DNA of 32,693 bases from Thermomicrobiaceae bacterium (lineage in GTDB: Bacteria > Chloroflexota > Chloroflexia > Thermomicrobiales > Thermomicrobiaceae). Shown here piece by piece: positions 8,026-16,647 of the stretch. Where the stretch lies: positions 1 through 32,693 of the forward strand of contig SLMJ01000329.1 in NCBI GenBank assembly GCA_007133615.1, read 5' to 3'. The first letter of the stretch is position 1, and each line of letters starts with the position of its first letter. The translations under genes were made by a program, and so were the position numbers. The notes under the pieces were generated by a model. It was not told the DNA's origin and did not search any database. It was given only the letters and a program-made list of their open reading frames with translations.

Positions 8026-8047
8026 TTACCCGGCGACGGGTTATACT
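8026..8047. promoter_or_regulatory. Candidate operator/-10 region in divergent spacer
   Basis: TTACCCG (8026-8032) and CGGGTTA (8037-8043) form an inverted repeat with one mismatch around a 4-base centre. It overlaps a TATACT hexamer (8042-8047) on the plus strand. No good -35 was found. It lies between the dehydratase (-) and the methyltransferase (+). Apart from this I see nothing definite in the 270-bp spacer 7930-8199. Confidence 0.2.
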
Positions 8048-8199
8048 GGGCAATTTCGGGACGGCGTGCGTGTGTACAACACTCTGCACCAGCCAGGGCT
8101 ATTGCGCAACAGGTAGTTACCACCGAGGACCTGTCGAATGTTCAGTCAGGCGATAAGGTTCGTGGCATGATTAATTAGATCGATGCTGCGCAACCATCG

Positions 8200-8997
8200 A
8201 TGAAATGGAAAGTCTTACCAGTGCGTCAAAGCGATCAGTCCATCGAACCGATAAGCGCGGTTGGCAAGCTTGTCCGTCGAGCCAATCCACTCCGGGAGCG
8301 ATCGTTCCCACACGAGATCCTCGACGATGGCAATCATCCGGAGACCGATCTCTACGGAACGTTCGAAGACATGCGCCGGGTCAATTCGCTGCTCGGTGGT
8401 ACCAGCATCACACTCAAGGCCATCGAGCGACTGACCGGTAATATTCCGGCCGGCGATTCGCTGTCGATCGTTGACATTGGCGCCGGACACGCCGACATTC
8501 CCCGGGCGATTCGCGACTGGGCATCACGGCGGTCTCTCGGTCTCGAGGCAATCGCGCTCGACATCGATCATGCGACGCTGCTCACAGCGACGAGGTTGCC
8601 GGAAAACCACGGTTTCCACTTCCTGCAGGGCGACTTCCTGAATTTGCCACTTACCAACAATGCGGTGGATGTCTCGTTGTCATCGATGACTCTCCACCAT
8701 CTCACTGACGACGATGCTGTGTTGGCTCTTCGTGAGATGGCCAGAGTGTCGCGGCGGGGAATCATCGTTAACGACCTGATGCGCACGGTGCACGGATATC
8801 TCGTTGCATGGGGACTGGGGCGAATCGCGACTTCGAACCGCCTGACGCGACACGACGCCCATCGATCGATCCAGCGCGGCCGCACGGAGGGTGAACTCGC
8901 CGACCTGGCTGAACGCGCCGGTCTGCAGGCGCCGGTGTTCGATTCGACGCTCGGCTACCGCACCGCCATGACGATTGGAGTGCAGCCATGGCGATGA
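8200..8997 (+). CDS. Class I SAM-dependent methyltransferase, first gene of a biosynthetic cassette
   Basis: 265 residues. SAM-binding motif I is VDIGAGHADI (91-100), the acidic end of strand 2 is at Asp121 (ALDID), and GDFLNLPL (144-151) and MTLHHLTDDDAV (163-174) follow in the expected order. The C-terminal stretch IIVNDLMRT...LTRHDAHRSIQRGRT resembles methyltransferases that sit beside an FAD oxidoreductase in bacterial type III polyketide synthase clusters (recalled family knowledge, not searched). The start is uncertain: the ATG at 8200 has no clear ribosome site, while the GTG at 8221 has GGAAAG eight bases upstream. The 3' end overlaps the next gene by 10 bp, which implies translational coupling. 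It probably O- or C-methylates the product of the downstream ketosynthase; the acceptor is unknown. Confidence 0.85.
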   Translation: MKWKVLPVRQSDQSIEPISAVGKLVRRANPLRERSFPHEILDDGNHPETDLYGTFEDMRRVNSLLGGTSITLKAIERLTGNIPAGDSLSIVDIGAGHADIPRAIRDWASRRSLGLEAIALDIDHATLLTATRLPENHGFHFLQGDFLNLPLTNNAVDVSLSSMTLHHLTDDDAVLALREMARVSRRGIIVNDLMRTVHGYLVAWGLGRIATSNRLTRHDAHRSIQRGRTEGELADLAERAGLQAPVFDSTLGYRTAMTIGVQPWR

Positions 8998-10187
8998 CCG
9001 GTCAGCCACATGTCCTCATCGTTGGCGGCGGTCCGGCCGGGTCATCCACCGCGACGCGACTTGCGAGGGCCGGCATTGATGTAACCGTCATCGACCGCGC
9101 TGTCTTTCCAAGGGAGAAAGCCTGCGCCGAATACTGTAGTCCCGGCGTGGTTGACGCCCTGGACGATCTCGGTGCTCTGGAGCGAATTCAATCGAGGGAA
9201 CACGTCTGGCTCTCAAGCATGCAGATCGTTGCTCGCGGGAAATCAATACTGCTCGAGTTCGGATCCCATCGACCGTCCGGCAATCGCGCACTCGGCATCA
9301 AGCGATCGGTGCTCGATCAGGAACTGTTGCACCTGGCCGCGGAATCCGGTGCCCGCGTGCTGGAGAGTACCCGGGCAGTCAGAGCGACGCTGTCCGGCGG
9401 GGTCGTTTCCGGCGTCATTGCGAGGTCGGGCGAGCACGAATTTGCGATTCCGGCCGATTTCACCGTGGTTGCAGACGGACTGCACTCCACCATCGCCCGT
9501 TCGCTCGATCTTCACCGGCCCATCCGCTGGCCGAACCGGCTCGGTCTCGTCGCCCGTTTTACCGGTATGCCGGAGACAATCCAGGCCGGACAGATGCATA
9601 TAGGCGATGGTATCTACTGCGGGTTGTCCCCGGTTACAGACCGTGAAGCGAACGTCTCGCTGGTGGTTCCCATGGGATCGAAACCTGCCGGGGTTTCAAC
9701 AGGAGAATTCTTCGACGCGACGATTCGCACCATTCCTGGGATCGATCATCTCCTGGGGAATGCCCGGCGAATCTCACAGGTGCGCGGCGTTGGACCGCTC
9801 GGAAAACAGGCACGAAGATCGCACGGGCGGGGCTACCTGCTCGTTGGAGACGCCGCAGGTTTCTTCGATCCGCTAACCGGCGAGGGAGTTCACCGCGCGT
9901 TAAGCGGCGGGAAACTCGCCGCCAGCGCGGTCCAGCGTGCGCTTAACCGCCCCGATCGCCGACCGACCGGCTATCGCGGTGCCCGAAAGCGCATGCTGAA
10001 AGACAAACATCGGGTCTGTCAGATTATTCAGTTGTTGCTGCAGTCTCGACCGGCGCTGGACTACATCGCTGATCGGGCGGCAAAACGGGAATCTGTCAAC
10101 CAGACGCTGTGCGGCGTCCTCGGCGACTACATCCCGGCCCGAACAGCGCTTCGCCCACGATTTCTGTGGGATCTGCTGCGCCCCTGA
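8988..10187 (+). CDS. FAD-dependent oxidoreductase, geranylgeranyl-reductase-like
   Basis: 399 residues. The ATG at 8988 has GGAG seven bases upstream; an ATG at 8994 that overlaps the previous stop as ATGA is the alternative. Motifs in order are the FAD Rossmann loop GGGPAGSS (13-20) with acidic Asp36, a PREKACAEYCSPG stretch (41-53) where the geranylgeranyl reductase family usually has a KACGGG-like segment, VADG (161-164), and the second FAD signature GDAAGFFDPLTGEGV (287-301). No membrane segments are seen. The family includes hydroxylases and reductases of polyketides, quinones and isoprenoids. Here it presumably oxidises or reduces the cassette's intermediate. The Cys-rich PREKACAEYC variant is unusual and may reflect a different substrate. 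Confidence 0.88.
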   Translation: MAMTGQPHVLIVGGGPAGSSTATRLARAGIDVTVIDRAVFPREKACAEYCSPGVVDALDDLGALERIQSREHVWLSSMQIVARGKSILLEFGSHRPSGNRALGIKRSVLDQELLHLAAESGARVLESTRAVRATLSGGVVSGVIARSGEHEFAIPADFTVVADGLHSTIARSLDLHRPIRWPNRLGLVARFTGMPETIQAGQMHIGDGIYCGLSPVTDREANVSLVVPMGSKPAGVSTGEFFDATIRTIPGIDHLLGNARRISQVRGVGPLGKQARRSHGRGYLLVGDAAGFFDPLTGEGVHRALSGGKLAASAVQRALNRPDRRPTGYRGARKRMLKDKHRVCQIIQLLLQSRPALDYIADRAAKRESVNQTLCGVLGDYIPARTALRPRFLWDLLRP

Positions 10188-10215
10188 ACCGCCGACGACT
10201 GGAAGGAAGGGATCA

Positions 10216-10695
10216 ATGCATACCGAAACGAAAATATTCATTGAGGCTGATCCGATGACGGTGTACCGCTACGCCGCCGCAACCGAACGCTGGCCAGAGT
10301 TCCTGCCTCACTATCGCTGGGTCTACGAGCTCGATCGCGAAGGCGATAGCAAGCTGGTCGAAATGGCCGCGAACCGGAACTTCTACCTGTTCAACTGGCC
10401 GGTTCGATGGTGGGCGGCACAGACAAATATCGACGAGGAACCGCGTATCAAGTTCACCCACGTCGGAGGAATCACAAAAGGAATGGAAGTGGAATGGCTG
10501 TTCGAATCGAAAGACAACGGAGTGGAGGTAACCATCGTGCATGACCTGGAACTCAAGTGGCCACTCATCGGTGGATTCGCGGCGAGCTGGGTTGTCGGCC
10601 CCGTCTTCGTGGATGCGATCGCCGGGAAGACGCTGGCTCGCGTCAAGGAAATGGCCGAGGCCGGTCAGCCAGCACCGGCCGGGGCGTCATCATGA
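10216..10695 (+). CDS. SRPBCC-superfamily protein (polyketide cyclase/aromatase-like)
   Basis: 159 residues, with a strong GGAAGGAAGGG ribosome site. It starts with TKIFIEADPMTVYRYAAATERWPEFLPHYRWV, the usual beginning of START/Bet v1-type SRPBCC proteins (strand, helix, then the W-P-F-L-P-H segment seen in polyketide cyclases and coenzyme Q-binding proteins). It ends with a long C-terminal helix (about 125-150) followed by an Ala/Pro-rich tail. It has no conserved catalytic residues that can be named, since the fold works as a hydrophobic binding pocket. Its stop overlaps the ketosynthase start as ATGA. In this setting it may shape or cyclise a poly-beta-keto chain; binding a lipid or quinone is the alternative. 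Confidence 0.82.
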   Translation: MHTETKIFIEADPMTVYRYAAATERWPEFLPHYRWVYELDREGDSKLVEMAANRNFYLFNWPVRWWAAQTNIDEEPRIKFTHVGGITKGMEVEWLFESKDNGVEVTIVHDLELKWPLIGGFAASWVVGPVFVDAIAGKTLARVKEMAEAGQPAPAGASS

Positions 10696-11927
10696 ACCGG
10701 CGGGTTGTTGTTACGGGAATCGGCCTGATCACCCCGCTCGGAACCGGAAACGACGAGTCATGGGAATCACTTCGCGCCTGTAAATCGAAGGTTCGTGCGG
10801 TCGACTTCCTGAATCCTGATGAATTCAAGTCCAGGATTGCCGCGGCGATCCCGTGTTTCGATCCGCTCGACTACATGGCACCAAAACGCGCGAAACGGCT
10901 GGACCGCTTCAGCCAGCTTTCGGTTGCATCGAGCAAACTCGCCCTCGAAAATGCGGGCCTGACGATCACCGACGAGAACCGCGAAAAAATCGGGATCAAC
11001 CTCGGGTCAGCCCTCGGCGGCGTTGGCTATGGAGAAGCCCAGCACAACAAGTACTTCAATGGCGGATTGAAAGCGGTCGATCCGATGATCGCACTCTCGG
11101 TCTTTGGTGGAGCCGGTGCAACCAACGCGGCAATCGAGTTCGGCCTGCAGGGTCCGTCGATGGGAAACGCGAACTCCTGTGCCTCTGGTGCGAATGCAAT
11201 CGGCGAAGCGTTCCACATGATCAAGCGCGGCGAGATAGACATGATGCTCGCCGGAGGAGTAGAAGCACCACTTGCTCCAATGATCTTCGGCGGTTTCTCA
11301 TTGATTCGGGCGCTCTCCACTCGAAACGGTGATCCGACGCATGCCAGCCGGCCGTTCGATGCCGGTCGCGATGGATTCGTCCTTGGTGAAGCCGCAGCAA
11401 TTGTCCTGCTCGAAGACTACGAACACGCCGTAAATCGCGGCACGGAACCGATCGCCGAAATTACCGGCTACGCGGCGACCAACGATGCGTACAACATGAT
11501 CGCGCCAAGACCAGACGGAAGCCAGGCAGGCCGAGCGCTGGCGATGACGCTCGATGAAGCAGGTATCAGTCCCGACGAAGTGGACTATCTGAACACCCAT
11601 TCCACGTCAACGCCACTTGGCGATACCGCTGAATCTCTGGCCATCCATAACGCGCTTGGAGAACGAGCGAGCACGATACCTGTCAGCGGAACCAAGGGTT
11701 ATTACGGACATCCGCTTGGCGCCAGCGGAGCAGTTGAAGCGGCATTGATGTGCCTGATTCTTCAGAAGGGCTGGCTGCCACCTACCCTGAACATGGAGAA
11801 CCCGGATCCGGACGCCCCGCTCAATTTCGTCCGGGGAGAGGGACTCGAACAGTCGGTGGAAACCGTCATGTCATCCGCGCTCGGATTCGGTGGCATCAAC
11901 ACAGGCATGATCTTCCGGCGAATTTGA
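10692..11927 (+). CDS. Beta-ketoacyl-ACP synthase II (FabF)-type ketosynthase
   Basis: 411 residues, normal for FabF. The ATG at 10692 overlaps the previous stop by four bases; the longer open frame starting at 10557 lacks support. It begins with RRVVVTGIGLITPLGTG. The catalytic triad is complete: Cys163 (NANSCASGANAIG), His303 (NTHSTSTPLGD) and His340 (GTKGYYGHPLGASG). Three sites differ from textbook FabF: SCASG instead of TACATG, NTHST instead of NAHGT, and KGYYGH instead of KSMTGH. It is therefore probably a specialised enzyme rather than the housekeeping FabF. It catalyses decarboxylative Claisen condensation with malonyl-ACP. No acyl carrier protein or chain-length factor lies beside it. 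It is the last gene of a four-gene coupled set. Confidence 0.9.
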   Translation: MNRRVVVTGIGLITPLGTGNDESWESLRACKSKVRAVDFLNPDEFKSRIAAAIPCFDPLDYMAPKRAKRLDRFSQLSVASSKLALENAGLTITDENREKIGINLGSALGGVGYGEAQHNKYFNGGLKAVDPMIALSVFGGAGATNAAIEFGLQGPSMGNANSCASGANAIGEAFHMIKRGEIDMMLAGGVEAPLAPMIFGGFSLIRALSTRNGDPTHASRPFDAGRDGFVLGEAAAIVLLEDYEHAVNRGTEPIAEITGYAATNDAYNMIAPRPDGSQAGRALAMTLDEAGISPDEVDYLNTHSTSTPLGDTAESLAIHNALGERASTIPVSGTKGYYGHPLGASGAVEAALMCLILQKGWLPPTLNMENPDPDAPLNFVRGEGLEQSVETVMSSALGFGGINTGMIFRRI

Positions 11928-11937
11928 CCACAGGCTC

Positions 11938-11965
11938 TGGACAGCATGCAGTTCTCATGTATGAT
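11938..11965 (+). promoter_or_regulatory. Sigma70-type promoter for the mannonate-dehydratase-like gene
   Basis: The -35 box TGGACA (11938-11943, 5/6) and the -10 box TATGAT (11960-11965, 5/6) are separated by 16 bp. Transcription would start near 11972, about 30 bases before the ATG at 12002. It lies just after the ketosynthase stop (11927), which suggests that the sugar-acid/purine genes form a new transcription unit. Confidence 0.5.
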
Positions 11966-12001
11966 GTCCGTGGCCTGACAATTCGACGGAAAGGAACAAC
12001 G

Positions 12002-12973
12002 ATGTTCAGGATCGCCGAAGTCCTGCCCCCGGAGCCGAACCTGGCGTGGGAGACCACGTTGCAGGCCGGTGTGACGGAGGTTGTGGGCGGACTTCCGTGG
12101 AACGACCGGATGAATCGGGGCGATGCTCCGTGGGACTACATGCCGCTGTTGCGTATGAAGCAACGCTACAACGATGCCGGCTTCAACCTCGCCGTGATCG
12201 AGCAGCGGCCGCCTCTCTTCAAGGCCAAGCGTGGCCAGGATGGCCGTGACGAGGAAATCGATACCGTCTGCACCCTGATCGAGAACATGGGCAAACTCGG
12301 GATTCCGGTCTGGTGCTACGAGTGGATGGCGGATTTCGTCGTCCATCGAACGAGCAGGACGATCGAATCCCGCGGCGGATCACTCGTCACCGGGTATGAC
12401 AACTCGCTGGTTGCCGATGATCAGCCGGAACTGGGTCCGATCTCCGAGGAAGAACTCTTTGATAATCTCAGGTACTTCCTGGAACGAGTCATTCCGGTTG
12501 CCGAAAAGGCGGGCGTGACGCTGGCGATGCACCCGGACGACCCCCCGCTGTCGCCGACTCGTGGCGTTTCCCGGATCATGTGCAGCGTCGAGAACTACCA
12601 GCGCCTGATCGACATGATTCCCAGCCCGGTCAACCAGATCGCGCTCTGCCAGGGGAACTTCACCCTGATGACCGACGATCTTCCCGGTGTCATTCGCCAT
12701 TTCGGCAATCAGGGCAAGGTCGCGTTCGTCCATTTCCGGGATGTTCAGGGAACTCCGGATAACTTCGTCGAGACCTGGCACGACAACGGCAAGACCGACA
12801 TGCTGGAGTGCATGCGGGCCTGGCGGGACGTCGGGTACGAGGGCGTTATGCGTCCAGACCACGTTCCGGTGATTGCCGGGGATGATCCCAACCAGTACTC
12901 AGCGTACGCTGCCCTCTACGCTCTCGGCTACATGCGAGGGCTGCGAGATTCAGTTTATCGAGAGAAGCATTAG
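12002..12973 (+). CDS. Mannonate dehydratase (UxuA)-like TIM-barrel enzyme
   Basis: 323 residues from the ATG at 12002, with GGAAAGGAA upstream; the longer frame beginning at 11750 overlaps the ketosynthase and is rejected. Family motifs are MHPDDPP (176-182), CQGNF (216-220), VHFRDVQG (243-250) and MRPDHVP (283-289), which hold the metal-binding His/Asp/Cys residues of UxuA. UxuA dehydrates D-mannonate to 2-keto-3-deoxygluconate. The protein is clearly shorter than the about 394 residues of the E. coli enzyme, so a related sugar-acid dehydratase or isomerase activity is possible. The next gene, RraA-like, lies 61 bases downstream on the same strand. Confidence 0.82.
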   Translation: MFRIAEVLPPEPNLAWETTLQAGVTEVVGGLPWNDRMNRGDAPWDYMPLLRMKQRYNDAGFNLAVIEQRPPLFKAKRGQDGRDEEIDTVCTLIENMGKLGIPVWCYEWMADFVVHRTSRTIESRGGSLVTGYDNSLVADDQPELGPISEEELFDNLRYFLERVIPVAEKAGVTLAMHPDDPPLSPTRGVSRIMCSVENYQRLIDMIPSPVNQIALCQGNFTLMTDDLPGVIRHFGNQGKVAFVHFRDVQGTPDNFVETWHDNGKTDMLECMRAWRDVGYEGVMRPDHVPVIAGDDPNQYSAYAALYALGYMRGLRDSVYREKH

Positions 12974-13034
12974 ATCAATACGCGCGTCGAGCAACGGTGC
13001 TCGCCTTGACGCTGCCAGGAAAGGAATCCGATTA

Positions 13035-13778
13035 ATGCCACCGCAGGTGAAGGACATCAATCGACCGGACAAAAAGATCGTTCAACAGCTCGCCGAACTC
13101 GGCAGCGCCACGGTTTCCAGTAGTCTCTCCAAGCTCGGCATCCGCGACGTTCATCTGACCGGACTCCAGAACTGGACCCCGGGCAAAGCGATCGCCGGAC
13201 CGGCCGTTACCCTGCAATTCATGCCCCTCCGTGAGGATCAATACAAGCAGGACGAGTATTCTGACCCGGAAGAGCAGCTTCACCGCCATGCGCTTTACAC
13301 CAGCCAGGAAGGCGACATCGTCGTGGTCGATGCTCGAGGAAGCATGAGCAGTGGGGTCTTCGGCGACATGATGCTCACTTACTTTGCCGGCAAAGGTGGT
13401 GCTGGCGTAGTGATCGATGGCTGTATCCGTGACTGGCCGAAGGCCAAGAAGCTGGAAAGCCTCGGATTCTGGATCAAGGGCACAACCCCGAACTTTCACA
13501 CGCAAACAGAGATCTTCCCCTACGCCGTGAACGTTCCAATTGCCTGCTGCGACACGCTGGTGATGCCAGGCGATATCATTGTCGCCGATGACGATGGTGT
13601 CGCCACGGTGCCGGTCAGTATGGTTGACCAGCTACTCGAGCGCGCCAGCTTCCATCACGAGTGGGAAGACTTCTCGCGGGAGCGTCTGATGCAGGGTGGC
13701 GACCTTCGCCGGTACTACCCGTTGCACGACGACGCCCGGGAAGAATACGAGCAGTGGAAGAAGGAACGGGGACACTAA
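13035..13778 (+). CDS. RraA-like / HMG aldolase family protein
   Basis: 247 residues from the ATG at 13035, preceded by AGGAAAGGAA. It shows the family core: GDIVVVDARGSMSSGVFGDMM (about 93-113) and VVIDGCIRDW (125-134). Arg132 and Asp133 match the substrate/metal-binding pair of 4-hydroxy-4-methyl-2-oxoglutarate aldolases. The C-terminal half has PGDIIVADDDGVATVP, also typical. Members either cleave 4-hydroxy-2-oxo acids or are non-catalytic RNase E regulators (RraA proper). Next to a sugar-acid dehydratase, an aldolase or decarboxylase acting on a keto-deoxy acid is more likely. The Glu-rich C-terminal extension (about 205-247) is longer than in RraA. Confidence 0.85.
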   Translation: MPPQVKDINRPDKKIVQQLAELGSATVSSSLSKLGIRDVHLTGLQNWTPGKAIAGPAVTLQFMPLREDQYKQDEYSDPEEQLHRHALYTSQEGDIVVVDARGSMSSGVFGDMMLTYFAGKGGAGVVIDGCIRDWPKAKKLESLGFWIKGTTPNFHTQTEIFPYAVNVPIACCDTLVMPGDIIVADDDGVATVPVSMVDQLLERASFHHEWEDFSRERLMQGGDLRRYYPLHDDAREEYEQWKKERGH

Positions 13779-13832
13779 CCTCATGCGAATTCGGACCGGC
13801 ATCGGCAATTCGACTGAAGAAGGTGCCGCGTC

Positions 13833-15002
13833 ATGACCGCAGCGAAATCAAACGAACTGGCAGCGCCGCTCGGGATTCTGGGCGGCGGTCAGCTTGGTCG
13901 GATGACGATCCAGGCCGCCAGCACGCTCGGAATTGACGTGGTCGTCGGTGATTTCAAACCTCGCTCGCCTGCCGGGAGACTGGCCCAGGGCGAAGTAATC
14001 TTCACTGGCGGTTGGGATGACAACGAAGCTATCACCGAGATAGCCCGTAGTGCGCCGGTAATAACCCTGGAAAACGAGTTCGTTGATGCCTGCGTGCTGG
14101 AGAAACTGGAAGGCGCCGGTTCAACCGTCCTTCCCACTCCAGACTGCGTCCGGACCGTTCAGGACAAACTCAAACAGAAGACGGCAATGCAGAGTGCCGG
14201 AATTCCGGTGCCGGAGTTTCGCAAGGTCGAACACCCCGACGATCTCGCAATGATCGGCGATGAGCTCGGCTGGCCGTTTGTGCTCAAGGCTCGCCGGGAC
14301 GGTTACGACGGCTATGGCAATCGAAAGCTCGACCACGGCTCGGATCCAGCGAGTACGTGCGAGGAACTCGGCTGGCCGGAGCGAGAGCTGTTCGTCGAGC
14401 AGTTCGTGCCATTCGAACGCGAGCTTGCCGTGATTGTCGTCCGTGGTCGTGACGGAGAAACGATCAACTACCCTGTTGTCGAAACGCAGCAAGACCCGGA
14501 GCTGCATATCTGTCGAGTCGTGATCGCTCCGGCCGATATCCCGGCGACGGTTGCTGAGCAGGCGGAAGCGATCGCCCGGCAGGCAGTCGAGTCCGTTGGC
14601 GGTACCGGAACGTTCGGCGTGGAAATGTTCCTGCTGCAGGACGGGCAGGTGCTAGTCAATGAACTGGCCCCACGGCCGCACAACTCCGGTCACTACACGA
14701 TCGAAGGGTGTGTTACCTCCCAGTTTGAAAACCACGTCCGGGCTGTCCTGGGATTGCCGCTCGGCGATCCGTCCCTGCGAGAGGGCGCAGCAGTGATGGT
14801 CAATCTGCTCGGCTATGGCGGCGAAATGCCCGGGAAAGATCAGTTCGACTCCGCGCTCTCGGTTCCGGGAGTTCACCTGCACAACTATGGCAAGGACCAA
14901 AGCCGCTACGGACGCAAGATGGGACACATCACCGCGTGCGGAAGTTCGACTGAGGACGCGCTTGATCGCGCTCAGCGCGCGGCAGACCAGATAAGGATGT
15001 AA
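13833..15002 (+). CDS. purK: N5-carboxyaminoimidazole ribonucleotide synthase
   Basis: 389 residues. It joins AIR, bicarbonate and ATP to form N5-CAIR in de novo purine synthesis. The N-terminal [11 protein letters not shown] (14-24), the ATP-grasp segments ([32 protein letters not shown]) and the metal-binding [15 protein letters not shown] are all present and intact. The ATG at 13833 follows AAGAAGGTG. It begins 54 bases after the RraA-like gene and is followed after only five bases by purE. This is the standard bacterial order and indicates co-translation. Confidence 0.97.
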   Translation: MTAAKSNELAAPLGILGGGQLGRMTIQAASTLGIDVVVGDFKPRSPAGRLAQGEVIFTGGWDDNEAITEIARSAPVITLENEFVDACVLEKLEGAGSTVLPTPDCVRTVQDKLKQKTAMQSAGIPVPEFRKVEHPDDLAMIGDELGWPFVLKARRDGYDGYGNRKLDHGSDPASTCEELGWPERELFVEQFVPFERELAVIVVRGRDGETINYPVVETQQDPELHICRVVIAPADIPATVAEQAEAIARQAVESVGGTGTFGVEMFLLQDGQVLVNELAPRPHNSGHYTIEGCVTSQFENHVRAVLGLPLGDPSLREGAAVMVNLLGYGGEMPGKDQFDSALSVPGVHLHNYGKDQSRYGRKMGHITACGSSTEDALDRAQRAADQIRM

Positions 15003-15007
15003 CGGGA

Positions 15008-15508
15008 ATGAACGGCACTCCGCTCGTCGGAATCGCAATGGGCAGTTCGTCCGACCTGCCGACTCTACAGCCAGCAATCGATGTCCTTACCGAGTTCGGC
15101 GTCCCCCACGAGGTGCGGGTTCTCTCCGCACACCGAACTCCGGACCGCATGAGCGAATACGCCCGGACGGCCCACGAGCGAGGTCTGAAGGTCATTGTTG
15201 CCGGAGCCGGCGGCGCAGCGCATCTGCCGGGCATGATCGCCGCAAGCACGCCGCTACCGGTTATCGGTGTGCCGGTCGACACATCCTCTGGAACGATCGG
15301 CGGCATCGACGCCCTGTTGTCTATTGCCCAGATGCCGCGCGGTGTTCCCGTTGCCACCGTCGCAATCGGTGGAGGCCAGAACGCCGGTATCCTGGCCGCT
15401 CAGATCTGCGCCGCGGGGGATCCGCAGTTGCTCGAAAAGCTCATCAATTACAAGGAAAGCCTCAAAGAGAAGGTCCTGCAGCAGGACGAGGATGTGCGGA
15501 ATAGCTGA
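15008..15508 (+). CDS. purE: N5-carboxyaminoimidazole ribonucleotide mutase
   Basis: 166 residues, normal for class I PurE. It converts N5-CAIR to CAIR, the step after PurK. Visible motifs are GIAMGSSSD (8-16), [10 protein letters not shown] (38-47), and [12 protein letters not shown], which contains the conserved glycine-rich loop, followed by [22 protein letters not shown]. The presence of purK argues for the N5-CAIR (class I) reaction. It ends about 107 bases before the next gene. Confidence 0.97.
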   Translation: MNGTPLVGIAMGSSSDLPTLQPAIDVLTEFGVPHEVRVLSAHRTPDRMSEYARTAHERGLKVIVAGAGGAAHLPGMIAASTPLPVIGVPVDTSSGTIGGIDALLSIAQMPRGVPVATVAIGGGQNAGILAAQICAAGDPQLLEKLINYKESLKEKVLQQDEDVRNS

Positions 15509-15562
15509 CGGCGTCTCGATTACCCTTCTCACAGCACCCCACTGATAATCTGACGAGAAACC

Positions 15563-15571
15563 TGCTATTCT
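15563..15571 (+). promoter_or_regulatory. Extended -10 promoter element
   Basis: TGC followed by TATTCT (15563-15571) fits an extended -10 (TGN plus a 4-5/6 hexamer). No good -35 is present, as is usual for this class. It would start transcription near 15578, about 37 bases before the flavoprotein gene at 15615. Confidence 0.35.
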
Positions 15572-15614
15572 GGTCACACAAACTACCCCCGTCCTTAACA
15601 CAGGAGTAACCATC

Positions 15615-16613
15615 ATGTTGCGCACACGGGTTACTGAAATGTTCGGTCTGGACCATCCGATCATCAGCGCACCGATGGCCGGAACCTCGGGTGGTGCACT
15701 GGCGGCGGCCGTATCCGCTGCCGGTGGACTGGGGATGATCGGCGCCAGTGTCTACTCTCCAGAGCAGCTTGCCGCTGAGATCAGGCTCGTTCGCGATCAT
15801 ACAGACCGCAACTTCGGCGTCGGGTTCATTACGTCCGCCCCGAACACCGACGAGTTGATGGATGTGGCGATCGAGCATCAGGTTCCAGTCATCGCGCATG
15901 CGTTTGCCGATCCGGGCCGTCACATCGCTGCGGCTTCTCAGGTCGGAATAAAGACGATCGTTCAGGTGCAGTCGGTTGAACTTGCGCGCCGGGCGGTCGC
16001 TGCCGGAGCGGACGCTATTGCTGTCCAGGGTATTGAAGCAGGCGGGCATACCGGTTACGTCGGGGGCACGCTCCCGATGGTTCCCGCGGTGATCGATGCG
16101 ATTGGAGACATCCCGGTGGTCGCCGCTGGCGGAATCGCCGATGGCCGCGGTCTGGCCGCTGTGCTGATGCTCGGGGCAGACGGTGCCTGGATGGGCACCC
16201 GCTTTGTCGCCAGCGAGGAGTCGACCAGCAATGCACTCAGCAAGCAGGCAGTCGTTGACCACGGTGCCGATGAGTGGGTTCTGACCCGGATCTACGACAT
16301 TCTGACCCACGCTCCGTTCCCGGACGACATCGGCGAGCGCATCCTCAACAATCCATTTATCGAGGCCTGGACCGGTTTTGAAAACGAACTCGACGAACAT
16401 CGAACCGAGTTGCTGCAGCAGATCCAGCAGGGCAGTGAATCGGGCGATCTCGATATCATCCGGGTACTGGCCGGGAATAGCGCCGGTCTCGTGCACGAGA
16501 TTCTTCCTGCTGGAGAGATCGTTCGGAGAGTCGTTGCCGAAGCAGAAATGATACTCCGGTCCCGGCCGTCCGGGATCATCATCGAGGGGGAAGCCGACAC
16601 GTCCGTTGCATGA
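15615..16613 (+). CDS. NAD(P)H-dependent flavin oxidoreductase / nitronate monooxygenase family
   Basis: 332 residues, FMN-dependent TIM barrel, cytoplasmic. The ATG follows CACAGGAG. Motifs in order are PIISAPMAGTSGG (15-27, substrate/FMN entrance), FGVGFIT (67-73), VQGIEAGGHTGYVGG (137-151), with the His of the GGH segment that aligns with the catalytic His of nitronate monooxygenases, VVAAGGIADGRGLAAVLMLGADG (FMN phosphate site; spans about 168-190) and GTRFVAS (194-200). The same family includes FabK-type enoyl reductases, so a role in lipid metabolism is the alternative; the HTG context favours nitronate monooxygenase. The C-terminal about 40 residues are a family-typical helical tail. 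Confidence 0.88.
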   Translation: MLRTRVTEMFGLDHPIISAPMAGTSGGALAAAVSAAGGLGMIGASVYSPEQLAAEIRLVRDHTDRNFGVGFITSAPNTDELMDVAIEHQVPVIAHAFADPGRHIAAASQVGIKTIVQVQSVELARRAVAAGADAIAVQGIEAGGHTGYVGGTLPMVPAVIDAIGDIPVVAAGGIADGRGLAAVLMLGADGAWMGTRFVASEESTSNALSKQAVVDHGADEWVLTRIYDILTHAPFPDDIGERILNNPFIEAWTGFENELDEHRTELLQQIQQGSESGDLDIIRVLAGNSAGLVHEILPAGEIVRRVVAEAEMILRSRPSGIIIEGEADTSVA

Positions 16614-16647
16614 AGACTGGTTGACGATAACGCCCGCGTCAGAAAAA

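Noticed and set aside
10557-10691. N-terminal extension of the ketosynthase frame
   Set aside because: It overlaps the SRPBCC gene and encodes Arg/Gly-rich sequence unlike any ketosynthase; the ATGA overlap at 10692 gives the normal start.
15462-16496. 344-codon minus-strand open frame across the nitronate monooxygenase gene
   Set aside because: The opposite strand encodes a complete FMN enzyme with all motifs; the antisense product has no recognisable fold.
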